Of a DNA stretch of 48,949 nucleotides, positions 32,903 to 41,081 are shown piece by piece; position 1 is the first letter of the stretch; every line of letters starts with the position of its first letter. Source of the stretch: Paraktedonobacter sp035294465 (lineage in GTDB: Bacteria; Chloroflexota; Ktedonobacteria; Ktedonobacterales; Ktedonobacteraceae); assembly GCA_035294465.1 (NCBI GenBank), contig DATGKW010000172.1:1-48949 (forward strand), given 5' to 3'. Both the position numbers and the translations under genes were made by a program. The notes under the pieces are model-generated. The model searched no databases and was not told the origin of the DNA. It worked only from the letters and a program-made list of their open reading frames with translations.

Positions 32903-33324
32903 TTACACACTTATTTGTCCCAGGCTTTCTCCCTCGTGTTTCACCAATCTGCCCTCGTCTAATTCCCAGAGCGCTCCGCCGAAGCGCCGAATGAACCAGC
33001 GATCACGCGAGATGGCCAGCACCGGGCCGGGGAAAGCGAGAATAGCAGCCTCGAAGGCTTCCAGCACGTCCAGGCTGATATAGTTGGTTGGCTCAAGATA
33101 TTCCGGGTCTGCGCCATCAAGCGCGCGATCTCCAGCCTGCGCTGCTGTCCGAGGCAGAGCTGTTCAACGCGCTTCTGCATATCCTTCAGGCGGAAGAGGC
33201 CATAGCCGACCAAACGGCCTATGAACTCGCCTTCATAGCCGGTCTGGCTACAGCGATAGGTTTCCAGCACGGTTTTCGCCGAGTTCAGATCATCCGGGCC
33301 CTGGGGTAGATAGCCGACAAGCAC
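32903..33324 (-). pseudogene. Remnant of an ABC-F ATPase (C-terminal half)
   Basis: From a GTG at 33324 (VLVGYLPQGPDDL...LFRLKDMQKRVEQLCLGQQRRLEIARLMAQ) the frame carries the ABC signature region LGQQRRLEIA of the second ATPase domain. A shift near 33100-33112 then continues in another frame as LEPTNYISLDVLEAFEAAILAFPGPVLAISRDRWFIRRFGGALWELDEGRLVKH, ending at 32903. Compared with the family, the LLLDEPTN Walker B is reduced to LEPTN, so about three residues including the Asp are gone. The first ATPase domain and the Walker A of the second are absent. The relic abuts the phoU stop codon (TAG TG). Confidence 0.75.
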
Positions 33325-34088
33325 TATTCTTCGGCAGGCTGCATACCCATTTCGCCCTCAGCGATAAAGACGACGCGCTCGCAGATATTGCTGCTATGGT
33401 CGGCCACCCGCTCCAGCTTATGGGCGATCCAGAGGAGATAGGTTGCACGCTGCAAAATGCGTGGATCGCTCTGCAAGGCGGGAATCGCACGCGCACCCTC
33501 CATGAGAGCCATCAAGTCATGGCGTACCAGATGATAGCGTACATCCACTACGTCATCCTCCTGCCAGATATAGCGGGCGGCCTTGACATCGCGATGCGCA
33601 AACGCCTCCATCGTGCCCTGTAACACTCGCTGAGCTTCGTGTCCCAGGTCCAGCATACTACGCACGATTTCAGCCTCCGTCACATTGTGCTCCTCACTGG
33701 CTGGCGTCTTCGCGTCCACATGGATGGCTACCTGGGAAAGCTGAGCGCCGCGCAATGGCTCCATGCGCAACAGATTCTGCGCGATGCCTGCCGCGCCATC
33801 GCCGATACGTTCCAGGTCGCCAACGATGGAAAAGACAGAAGTCAGATAGCGCAGGTCGCGTCCTCCCAACGGCTGCTGAAGCGTTAACAGGCGAATCGTG
33901 TGCTCCTCAGTCGCAGCACGCAGGCTATCGATCAAAGCATCAGCTTCGATCACCATACCCGCTTTGGCCTGGTCGCCTGTTTCCAGAGCCTCCAGAGCCT
34001 TGCCCAGAGCATCGTCAACCATCCGGCCCAATTTGATAATCTGGGCATCCAGTTCTTGTAATTCACTATCTAGAATAGTTCGTGCCAT
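33324..34088 (-). CDS. phoU: PhoU-family phosphate regulator
   Basis: A 254-residue protein with two PhoU repeats: ELQELDAQIIKLGRMVDDALGKALEALETGD...ADALIDSLRAATEEHTIRLLTLQQPLGGRDLRYLTSVFSIVGDLERIGDGAAGIAQN and a second MLDLGHEAQRVLQGTMEAFAHRDVKAARYIWQEDDVVDVRY...YLLWIAHKLERVADHSSNICERVVFIAEGE. The conserved ERIGD/ERVADH metal-cluster motifs are present. It negatively controls Pst phosphate import and PhoR/PhoB signalling; no pst or pho genes are nearby. ATG 34088 with AAGGAG is chosen over the longer frame reaching 34214. Confidence 0.92.
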   Translation of the reverse strand: MARTILDSELQELDAQIIKLGRMVDDALGKALEALETGDQAKAGMVIEADALIDSLRAATEEHTIRLLTLQQPLGGRDLRYLTSVFSIVGDLERIGDGAAGIAQNLLRMEPLRGAQLSQVAIHVDAKTPASEEHNVTEAEIVRSMLDLGHEAQRVLQGTMEAFAHRDVKAARYIWQEDDVVDVRYHLVRHDLMALMEGARAIPALQSDPRILQRATYLLWIAHKLERVADHSSNICERVVFIAEGEMGMQPAEE

Positions 34089-34517
34089 GCGATATCTTAT
34101 CTCCTTGAGAATTGAGCTTAGTATAAATACGCTGTCAAGCCAGGATGGCGTTCTTTCATCCCGCAGGTATGGCAACCACGCCTCTTTATCCCAACGATAG
34201 AAATTGTAACACATTTCTCACAGAAAAGATAGAGAGATATCGCTAATACCCGTTCTATGCTATAAGGATAGGTTGCCTATGAGGTAAAGCAACTTCTATC
34301 GTTCCCGCTTGCTTGCATTTACGACAATTTGCTTGCTCTTCTCTATTTAGCGAAAAATACGTGATATGTATTTTCGCTAAATAGAGAAGAGCAAATTCTG
34401 TGCAGCAAAACCGCGCGAGCACAATTGACAGCGCTTTGGATGAGGTGCTACAGTAACTACGGTTATATATCTATGGCTCTCTCGCTAGAGAATTTTTCAG
34501 AACAGGATAAAAAAGAT
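34089..34517. other. Divergent intergenic region phoU/lmbE
   Basis: No gene is seen here. It contains the large hairpin at 34333-34394; in-frame extensions of both neighbours enter it but lack ribosome sites. Confidence 0.6.
34333..34394. repeat. 24-bp perfect inverted repeat in a divergent gene gap
   Basis: 24-base arms (34333-34356 and 34371-34394), with TAC/GTA adding pairs inside, enclose a short loop. It is too long for a simple operator and lies between divergent genes where terminators are not expected; it would form a strong hairpin in the lmbE leader or an antisense RNA. Confidence 0.7.
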
Positions 34518-35366
34518 ATGGCAACGAAGCGATTACTGGGCGTTTTCCCTCATCCTGACGACGAGGGTACTACGAGTGGCGCCCTTTTAAAATATGGCCA
34601 GGCAGGCATAGAGACAGGCTTGATCTGCATTACACGCGGCGAAGTTGGAGAAATCTCTGATCCCGCGCTGGCAACCCCGGAGACGCTTGGCAAAGTGCGC
34701 GAAGGCGAGATGCGTGCGGCTGCGCAGGTGCTGGAAGTCAAGCATTTATGGTTTCTAGGCTATCGCGATTCGGGCATGGCAGGCACGCCCGACAACGAGG
34801 ATCCGCGCTCACTGGCCCAGGCCAACCCCGCTGAGGTGGTGGGCAAAATCGTCGAAGTCATTCGCCAGTTCCGCCCCCAGGTGCTCGTTACCTTCGACGA
34901 AACCGGTGGCTACGGCCATCCTGACCATATCGCAGCCTACAAGCACACCACCAGCGCTTTCTACGCTGCCGCAGACGCGATTCAGTATCCTGAGCTGGGG
35001 CCAGCTCACCTGGTCTCTAAGCTTTATTATAGTTCATTCCCACGTAGCGCGATACGCAAGATGGGCGAATGGATGCGCAAGCAGAACGCCGAGGTTCAGG
35101 AGTGGGTGACGCGCCTTGATCCCGAGAAGCTAGGTATACCCGACGAGCAGATCGACGTGCGCCTGGACGTTCAGCCTTACCTGGAGACGAAAGCCCGCTC
35201 CTGGTCTATGCACCGCACTCAGATCAATCCCAACAGTCCTATGGCGCGCATTCCCCAGGAAGTACAGTTTGAATGGCGGCGCTACGAATACTTCCACCTG
35301 GCAGCCACTCGCGTCGGGCCAGACGTGCCGGGAGAAGATGACCTTTTCGCGAGAATTGAGGCGTAG
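34518..35366 (+). CDS. LmbE/PIG-L family zinc deacetylase, Mca/MshB-like
   Basis: A 282-residue protein with the two zinc-site motifs of the family: GVFPHPDDEGTTSGALLKY (AHPDDE-type, residues about 10-15) and ETGGYGHPDHIAAYKHT (HPDH, about 131-140). LICITRGEVGEI and LGYRDSGMAG are also typical. Length and pattern resemble mycothiol-conjugate amidase or MshB-like deacetylases, but other GlcNAc deacetylases look similar. The frame extends upstream to 34425; ATG 34518 is chosen since the domain begins there and AGGA precedes it. A hairpin terminator follows. Confidence 0.85.
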   Translation: MATKRLLGVFPHPDDEGTTSGALLKYGQAGIETGLICITRGEVGEISDPALATPETLGKVREGEMRAAAQVLEVKHLWFLGYRDSGMAGTPDNEDPRSLAQANPAEVVGKIVEVIRQFRPQVLVTFDETGGYGHPDHIAAYKHTTSAFYAAADAIQYPELGPAHLVSKLYYSSFPRSAIRKMGEWMRKQNAEVQEWVTRLDPEKLGIPDEQIDVRLDVQPYLETKARSWSMHRTQINPNSPMARIPQEVQFEWRRYEYFHLAATRVGPDVPGEDDLFARIEA

Positions 35367-35401
35367 CTTAAAAGATTACTTGCCTCATAAAACGAGCAAA
35401 A

Positions 35402-35441
35402 ACAAAAGAGAGCGCCTGGTTATCAAGTCGCTCCCTTTTGT
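35402..35441. terminator. Hairpin terminator after the LmbE gene
   Basis: ACAAAAGAGAGCG (35402-35414) pairs with CGCTCCCTTTTGT (35429-35441) with one mismatch. The CTTTTGTGC end is shared with hairpins after icd and the carbonic anhydrase gene. The remaining gap up to 35628 shows nothing. Confidence 0.65.
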
Positions 35442-35628
35442 GCAAACGTCGTGACAGGCCACTGACCAACGCACATCAATCACATCTCCTCCAAGCTGAG
35501 GGCACGCGACCACACCCAGGTCGTTATCAAAGCTCGCCAGCTTGGGATTAGCATGACAGAACTACACGTTACGCGCCTCACTTTAAAAAAAGCAACCTGT
35601 TCTGCATCGTTTTCCCTTTATTCCTAAC

Positions 35629-37416
35629 CTATCTCTTCCCCAACCTCGCCAGTACCGCAGCTTTCACCAGATTGATCTCCTCAACCTTGAACAGCAGGAT
35701 CAGGCCGAGGTAGACTCCTGTAGCCGCGCCACCGGCCACGATGACGTTCAAAAGCTGGCCGAGTAGGTGACTGAGCGAGAAAAGCGCGACATGGCTAAGC
35801 GCCACCTGCACACCCCAGGCAACCGCGGCCATGACAGCCGCCGCCAGGCAGATCTTCAGAATAGCCGGAAGAGTCCTGCGAATATGCAGCGAGCCTATAG
35901 CCCTTCTGAGCAGGATGAGCAGGATGAAGGCGTGCGAGGAATTTTGCACTGTGTTGGCGAAGGCCAAGGCAGCCACGCCAATCGTACGGTAGAACGGCAG
36001 CGCCACGACAAGATAGAAGAGCATGCTCACAATGCCAATAAGCACCGGAATCTTGGTATTTTTGCGCGCGTAGAACGCGGCGATGAGCAGTTGATCCATA
36101 GCCACAAACGGCAACTGGTAGGCATAGTTCTGCAACGCCAGCGCGCTTAAATCGGCGTTGGCCCGGCTGTAGTTGTGGTGCTCGAACAGCATATACACAA
36201 TGGGCGTGCGCAGCACCAGCAGGCCCGTCATCGCCGGGATCATCAAGAGCAAACCGAGACGAAAACCGAGCAGTAATGCTTGCTTAAAACGCTCGGTGTT
36301 GCCCTCGCGCGCGTGCTCGGCGAGCGTAGGTAGCACAGCAATCGCCAGCGCCTGAGCTACCAGGCCCACGGGAAACTGAATCAAGGTTGTCGCGGTAGCC
36401 ATGGCGGTCGTGGCTGCTGCGTGCTGAGGCGTCTGGGATTGCAGAGACAGATCGAGGAAGACCAAGGCCATAGAGAAGACGTAGCTAATCGCGATTGGCC
36501 AGTAGAGCCGATAGATACGTTTCAATGCAGGATGTTTGAGATCCAGTACAAACATATAAGAGAGCTTGCGACTGCGTATGCCCGGAAGAAGTAGCCCAAT
36601 CTGGCCAGCAGCACCGAGCAACAGACCGATAGGCAACGCGACCACTCCCCACGCGTGCTCGCCAAGCAAGATAAACACCAGTGCGCCAAAGATAATGCCC
36701 ACGTGATAGGCTGCCGTGGCAAAGGCTGGCCAGCCAAACTCTTTGAGCGAAAACAGAGCAGCCAGCAGCACCGCGAACGGCCCTAGAACGACCAGCGAGA
36801 AGAAAATGATCTGCGAGAACTGGAGAGTTAACCCCTTATCGGCTCCCGGATAGCCTCTGACCAGATCATTCACAAACCAGGGGGAGATCAGCAGGTAGCC
36901 AAGCGAAGCGAGCACCGCGATGATCAGAATAAGATTGACGACAGTAAAGACAACCCGGCGCATCTCGTAGCGCTTCTCAGGGCTGGCATAGTCGTTGAAG
37001 ACAGGGATCAGCGCGCCATCGGTCGAACCATTAATTAGCAATTGATAGAAAGTATTGACCGGAACGAGTGCCGCGTTGAAAGGGCTGGCTACTGCAATGC
37101 CCAGAGAGGTCACAACTATCTGACGCACCATGCCAAGCAGGCTGCTGCCCAGATTGCCAATTGAGACCAGCGCAGCCGATCTGGCCAGATGCCTGCGCTC
37201 GGTCATAGGCGCAGCCATAGCCGTCTCCATTGCTACCGCGGGCGTTCTCTCAAGCAAGCCGGAGGAACCCACTACCGCCTCCTCAATAACTGGAACTATT
37301 TCAATCGCCTCATCTGACTCCGTACCAGTAGCGTTTGCGTTTACACCATTCTGGTTCAGTTCTTCTTCAATCTTCCCGGCCCCTGCCATCCTTTTATTTG
37401 TCATCTCTTTTGCCAT
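35629..37416 (-). CDS. murJ: MurJ/MviN lipid II flippase family protein
   Basis: A 595-residue membrane protein with about 14 hydrophobic helices and the MATE-like MviN pattern: LARSAALVSIGNLGSSLLGMVRQIVVTSLGIAVASPFNAALVPVNTFYQLLINGSTDGALIPVFNDY near the N-terminus, FPVGLVAQALAIAVLPTLAEHAREGNTERFKQALLLGFRLGLLL mid-protein. Residues 1-85 are a hydrophilic extension rich in Glu and Ala. It flips lipid II, or in some clusters another undecaprenyl-linked glycan, across the membrane. It is the last gene of a cluster with glycosyltransferase and heptose genes, so export of a glycan precursor is possible. ATG 37416 (GGAG upstream) preferred over 37491. Confidence 0.9.
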   Translation of the reverse strand: MAKEMTNKRMAGAGKIEEELNQNGVNANATGTESDEAIEIVPVIEEAVVGSSGLLERTPAVAMETAMAAPMTERRHLARSAALVSIGNLGSSLLGMVRQIVVTSLGIAVASPFNAALVPVNTFYQLLINGSTDGALIPVFNDYASPEKRYEMRRVVFTVVNLILIIAVLASLGYLLISPWFVNDLVRGYPGADKGLTLQFSQIIFFSLVVLGPFAVLLAALFSLKEFGWPAFATAAYHVGIIFGALVFILLGEHAWGVVALPIGLLLGAAGQIGLLLPGIRSRKLSYMFVLDLKHPALKRIYRLYWPIAISYVFSMALVFLDLSLQSQTPQHAAATTAMATATTLIQFPVGLVAQALAIAVLPTLAEHAREGNTERFKQALLLGFRLGLLLMIPAMTGLLVLRTPIVYMLFEHHNYSRANADLSALALQNYAYQLPFVAMDQLLIAAFYARKNTKIPVLIGIVSMLFYLVVALPFYRTIGVAALAFANTVQNSSHAFILLILLRRAIGSLHIRRTLPAILKICLAAAVMAAVAWGVQVALSHVALFSLSHLLGQLLNVIVAGGAATGVYLGLILLFKVEEINLVKAAVLARLGKR

Positions 37417-37501
37417 ATTGCTCAGTCTCCAGGGATAGAGGTTCTTTTTTAGAAACGAGGGAGAGCGGCGAAACTTCACAAAGGCTTGCAAAAGTCATAG
37501 A

Positions 37502-38029
37502 TCAGCGCGGCCTCTCCGGCAAGCGCTTAATGGCGGCAATCAATTCCGTCGTCGAGTGCCCCGCAAGGTAGGGGATTAAATGAACGGTGCCGCCATAGGC
37601 CAGAACCGAGGCAGCTTCGGGCAGGCGCATGAGATCTGGCTCGCTCGCAGATGGCCCCGCGTAATCTCCGCCTTTGACGTAGATCGCCGGGCGCAGCAAC
37701 TCAATGAGAGTGCTGGCGGTTCTCTCGGGAAAGATCGTGATGTAATCCACGCAGGCCAGAGCCGCCAGGATCTCTGCGCGTTCGTAAGCAGGAACCAGAG
37801 GGCGACCAGGCCCTTTGAGGAACATCACACTCTCATCGCTGTTTAAACCCAGCACCAGGAAATCGCCCTGCGCGCGGGCCTCCTGCAAGTAACGCACGTG
37901 GCCCAGATGCAAAAGATCAAAGCAGCCGTTAGTAAATACGCCTCGTTCGCTATTGGCCTGGCGGCGGGCAACTTCAGCAGCTAGAAGCTCTCTCTTAAGT
38001 ATCTTCGCGTGCGTGAGAATCTTATTCAT
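37502..38029 (-). CDS. hldC: D-glycero-beta-D-manno-heptose 1-phosphate adenylyltransferase
   Basis: A 175-residue nucleotidyltransferase with GVFTNGCFDLLHLGHVRYLQEARAQGDFLVLGLNSDESV, the HxGH-type motif (here HLGH) and KGPGRPLVPAYERAEILAAL, VDYITIFPERTASTLIELLRPAIYVKGGDY, all typical of the C-terminal domain of HldE (RfaE2). It makes ADP-heptose from heptose 1-phosphate and ATP. ATG 38029 overlaps the stop of the kinase gene by ATGA, so the two halves that are fused in E. coli HldE are here separate, coupled genes. An in-frame extension to 38116 is inside the kinase gene and unlikely. Confidence 0.9.
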   Translation of the reverse strand: MNKILTHAKILKRELLAAEVARRQANSERGVFTNGCFDLLHLGHVRYLQEARAQGDFLVLGLNSDESVMFLKGPGRPLVPAYERAEILAALACVDYITIFPERTASTLIELLRPAIYVKGGDYAGPSASEPDLMRLPEAASVLAYGGTVHLIPYLAGHSTTELIAAIKRLPERPR

Positions 38030-39051
38030 TGAAAAGCTTCCATCAGTTCCTGGGGCGTATTGCTGGCGCAGCCCAGGCGGCGCACAACTAGCGCCGCGGC
38101 GGCGTTCGCCAGACAAGCTGCTTCGGCAAAGCTGGCTCCGGCGGTCAACGCCAGCGTAAAGGTAGCCGCAACAGTATCGCCTGCGCCATCCGTGTCCACA
38201 ATTTCGCTTGAGTGATGATTGAGCGGGAAGACTGGCAGATGTAACGGCTCTTCGCCTGCCACAAAGAGGCTCATGCCTTCGCTACCACGTGTGATCAGAA
38301 TACTTTGCGCGTTGCTCCCGACCAGCAAACGTCGCCCTGCCTCGTTCAGATCTTGCTCGTTTGAGATAGTGATCCCGCTGGCCTGCTCGGCCTCTGGTTG
38401 ATTGGGAGTCAACGCGGTCACGCCTTGAAAGCGCGCAAACGAACCGTGCGAGTCAACCACGATGATCTTTTGCAGTTGACGCGCCAGAGGTAAGCAGCAT
38501 TCAAGAATAGCCGGGCTGATCATGCCATTCTCATAGTCCGAAAGCATGACCGCGTCGACTGTAGGGAGAATGCGCTGGATATATTCGATGATTCGACCGC
38601 GGTACGGCTCGCCAACCTCCGAGGTATCCACACGATCCACACGCACGACGTGCTGGCGCACGACTTGCGCGCTCCCTGCTATAATACGTGTTTTAGTAGA
38701 AGTTGGACGTGTCGCATCAATGATCAGACCCTCCTGATGCATACCCAGGTTGTCGATAGCTTTGCGCAGGCGCTGGCCGGGCAGGTCATCGCCTACGACA
38801 CCAGCCAGAAAAACCTCTGCCCCTAGCGTACACGCGTTTACCGCCGGGTTCGCGGCTCCTCCCGGAATAGTGCGTTCCTCGGTCAGTTCCAGGATCAACA
38901 CCGGAGCGTTGCGAGCGATGCGTGTGGGATTGCCAATCAAATACTCATCGGCGACCATATCGCCAACCACCAGAACGCGCTTGCCAGCAAAGCGAGGGAT
39001 CAGCTTCGCTACATAATCGATGGCAAGAGGGAACTCCGCGCTATTTGCCAT
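38026..39051 (-). CDS. PfkB-type sugar kinase, D-glycero-beta-D-manno-heptose-7-phosphate kinase-like
   Basis: A 341-residue ribokinase-family protein resembling the N-terminal half of HldE (RfaE1/HldA): RVLVVGDMVADEYLIGNPTRIARNAPVLILELTEERTIPGGAANPAVNACTLGAEV, TSTKTRIIAGSAQVVRQHVVRVDR, DAVMLSDYENGMISP, LTPNQPEAEQASG, and DTDGAGDTVAATFTLALTAGASFAEAACLANAAAALVVRRLG. The catalytic GAGD is intact, but the preceding residue is Asp where DxTGAGD is usual. It overlaps the adenylyltransferase by 4 bases and the WecG-type gene by 11, so all are one operon. Heptose kinase is best supported by that partner. Confidence 0.85.
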   Translation of the reverse strand: MANSAEFPLAIDYVAKLIPRFAGKRVLVVGDMVADEYLIGNPTRIARNAPVLILELTEERTIPGGAANPAVNACTLGAEVFLAGVVGDDLPGQRLRKAIDNLGMHQEGLIIDATRPTSTKTRIIAGSAQVVRQHVVRVDRVDTSEVGEPYRGRIIEYIQRILPTVDAVMLSDYENGMISPAILECCLPLARQLQKIIVVDSHGSFARFQGVTALTPNQPEAEQASGITISNEQDLNEAGRRLLVGSNAQSILITRGSEGMSLFVAGEEPLHLPVFPLNHHSSEIVDTDGAGDTVAATFTLALTAGASFAEAACLANAAAALVVRRLGCASNTPQELMEAFQ

Positions 39052-39859
39052 GCTGCCCGCGTCCTTTCAATACCACCCTCACGGCGAAGCGCGGCAGGGC
39101 CAGCATACGTCGCCAGCGCCACGGCTCACGATAGAGCCGGTAGAGCCATTCCAGGCCAAAGCGCTGCATCTGACGCGGCGCTCGCCGCTGGCGACCCGAA
39201 ATAAAGTCGTAAGCACCACCCACACCGATAGCCAGAGCCGCAGGCAAACGCGAGAGGTTGCGCGCAATCCAGATGTCCTGAGCCGGTGCCCCATAGGCCA
39301 CGCAGAGCACATCAGTTTGAGCTGCGCGTATACGCTCGATAATCTCTTCTTCTTCAGAAAGAGCAGGCGAGCCTGCGTAAGTCCCGGCAATTTGCAGGCC
39401 CGGCGCCAGACCTTGCAAGCGAGCCGCAGTCTCTTCAGCTACCCCTGGAGCAGCGCCAAGTAAATAGAGGCGATAACCCGCTGCAGCACAGCGCCCGGCC
39501 AGAGCCACCAGCGTATCTACTCCTGTGATGCGTTCGGGCACGGGAACTTTGAGGTAACGCGTGGCCCAGACCACGCCTACTCCGTCAGCAACCACCAGCG
39601 CGGCCTGATTGATTATCCGGCGAAAGTTCTCATCGCGCTGCGCCGCCATGACAAATTCGGGATTGACCGTGATAATCTGCTGGCAAGGCAAGCCATTCTC
39701 AGAGGCTCGCCGCCGTGCGATGATCTCCATCATCCATTCCAGAGCTTGTTCCTGAGAAACCCGGTCGACCCGCACCCCAAGCACATAAACGGACTCTAGC
39801 ACATCCTGTTGGAGCGCCGTTGATACTTGTGTTGACATATCGTTTTCCACTTCATGCAT
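39041..39859 (-). CDS. WecG/TagA/CpsF family glycosyltransferase
   Basis: A 272-residue GT26-type glycosyltransferase. Motifs: VYVLGVRVDRVSQEQALEWM, QQIITVNPEFVMAAQRDENFRRIINQAALVVADGVGVVWATRYL, ERITGVDTLVALAGRCAAAGYRLYLLGAAPGVAEETAARL, VLCVAYGAPAQDIWIARN, and GVGGAYDFISGRQRRAPRQMQRFGLEWLYRLYREPWRWRRM. The family transfers an N-acetylmannosamine(-uronic acid) residue to undecaprenyl-linked GlcNAc in wall teichoic acid, ECA or capsule synthesis. Start may be 39838. It opens the wecG-heptose-murJ run, suggesting assembly of a cell-surface glycan. Confidence 0.92.
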   Translation of the reverse strand: MHEVENDMSTQVSTALQQDVLESVYVLGVRVDRVSQEQALEWMMEIIARRRASENGLPCQQIITVNPEFVMAAQRDENFRRIINQAALVVADGVGVVWATRYLKVPVPERITGVDTLVALAGRCAAAGYRLYLLGAAPGVAEETAARLQGLAPGLQIAGTYAGSPALSEEEEIIERIRAAQTDVLCVAYGAPAQDIWIARNLSRLPAALAIGVGGAYDFISGRQRRAPRQMQRFGLEWLYRLYREPWRWRRMLALPRFAVRVVLKGRGQHGK

Positions 39860-39938
39860 TCTCTTTAAAATATGTCTGATTTCTTGCCCGTTTGCCTACT
39901 CGCGCCTACCGCGCAGCCACCTGGTATTTAGATTGAAC

Positions 39939-40229
39939 TCACCAGTTGATAATCTCGACATCGGCCTCGGTCACAACAACATCCGGGCGCGCCTCTTCTA
40001 TATAGCGGCGCACATGGTGCAATACCTCGTCGGCATGCTGGCGATTGTTGCTCACACAGCTCACCCCAAGTTTCGCGATTTGCCAGAGGTCGTTCTCTGA
40101 GACCTCGGCTATCGCTACCTCAAATTGATTCCGCACCCGCGCGATCACCGATTTGACAACCTGTCGCTTCTCCTTGAGCGAGTGGCTCTCTGGCAGATGC
40201 AATGTGATTTCACTGACACCTACAATCAT
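39939..40229 (-). CDS. DUF503 family protein
   Basis: A 96-residue protein beginning MIVGVSEITLHLPESHSLKEKRQVVKSVIARVRNQFEVAIAEVSENDLWQIAKLGVSCVSNN, the complete DUF503 pattern (YlxP-like). YlxP is found beside ribosome-maturation genes in Firmicutes but its function is unsettled. The frame is open back to 40346, but a -10-like TATACT lies 6 bases upstream of ATG 40229 and no ribosome site is visible, so the mRNA may be leaderless. It is divergent from upp and about 80 bases upstream of the wecG-type gene. Confidence 0.9.
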   Translation of the reverse strand: MIVGVSEITLHLPESHSLKEKRQVVKSVIARVRNQFEVAIAEVSENDLWQIAKLGVSCVSNNRQHADEVLHHVRRYIEEARPDVVVTEADVEIINW

Positions 40230-40369
40230 GGCTGTAGTATAGCATAAGGGAGCTAGCAAAGAGATAACCGGGCGCAATTGGTCCCAGGACAGCCTTTGAT
40301 TCGACGCTTCCCCGCTATCCTGGTACAATGAAAGAGGATATTTCAAGAGGCATCAAAGGAGCTTTTTTC

Positions 40370-41077
40370 ATGGCAGAGATCAAAGAGGAAGAGCACCAGG
40401 TATTTCCAATGAGGGGAGTGCCACAACCAAAGCGGGAAGACGTGCTTAACCTGCCGCGCGTGCATATCTCGACGCATCCGGTCATCCATCATAAACTGAC
40501 GGAACTGCGCAATAAGCATACTCCGCCGCCGGCTTTCTATCGCCTGGTCAAAGAGATTGGCGCGTTGCTGGCCTACGAGGCTACCGCGACTCTACGCCTG
40601 GAGCCACAGGCAATTGAAACACCGCTGGAGCCGATGACCGGTCGGCGACTGGCCGGCGGCATCGGGATCACGCCAATCCTGCGCGCCGGGCTAGGGCTGG
40701 CCGAAGGTTTTCGCGAGGTTATCTCAGAGGCTCAGGTCTGGCATCTTGGCCTGCGGCGCGATGAGCGCACGCTGCAAGCGCTGGAATACTACAATCGCCT
40801 GCCTCACCAGGTTGATCTGCAAGTCGCCTACGCCGTTGATCCGATGCTAGCGACGGGCGGCTCTGCCATCGATGCAATCAATGCGTTGAAGAAACATGGT
40901 ATCCCGCGTCTTTCGTATGTATGCATACTCGCCGCTCCCTATGGCCTGCTCAAGCTCTCCCAGACGCATCCCGATATCGATATCTATATCGCCGCGCTGG
41001 ATGAGAGCCTGAACGACCTGGGCTATATCCTGCCCGGCCTGGGCGATGCCGGCGACCGCCAGTTTGGAACATTTTAA
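40370..41077 (+). CDS. upp: Uracil phosphoribosyltransferase
   Basis: A 235-residue salvage enzyme making UMP from uracil and PRPP. Motifs include HPVIHHKLTELRNKHTPPPAFYRLVKEIGALLAYEAT, GITPILRAGLGLAEGF, the PRPP loop AYAVDPMLATGGSAIDAI, and the uracil-binding C-terminus LGYILPGLGDAGDRQFGT. It is about 25 residues longer than E. coli Upp because of an N-terminal extension. ATG 40370 follows AAAGGAG. A probable promoter (TTCGAC 40300-40305, 18 bp, TACAAT 40324-40329 with extended TGG) lies just upstream. Confidence 0.94.
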   Translation: MAEIKEEEHQVFPMRGVPQPKREDVLNLPRVHISTHPVIHHKLTELRNKHTPPPAFYRLVKEIGALLAYEATATLRLEPQAIETPLEPMTGRRLAGGIGITPILRAGLGLAEGFREVISEAQVWHLGLRRDERTLQALEYYNRLPHQVDLQVAYAVDPMLATGGSAIDAINALKKHGIPRLSYVCILAAPYGLLKLSQTHPDIDIYIAALDESLNDLGYILPGLGDAGDRQFGTF

Positions 41078-41081
41078 TAGT

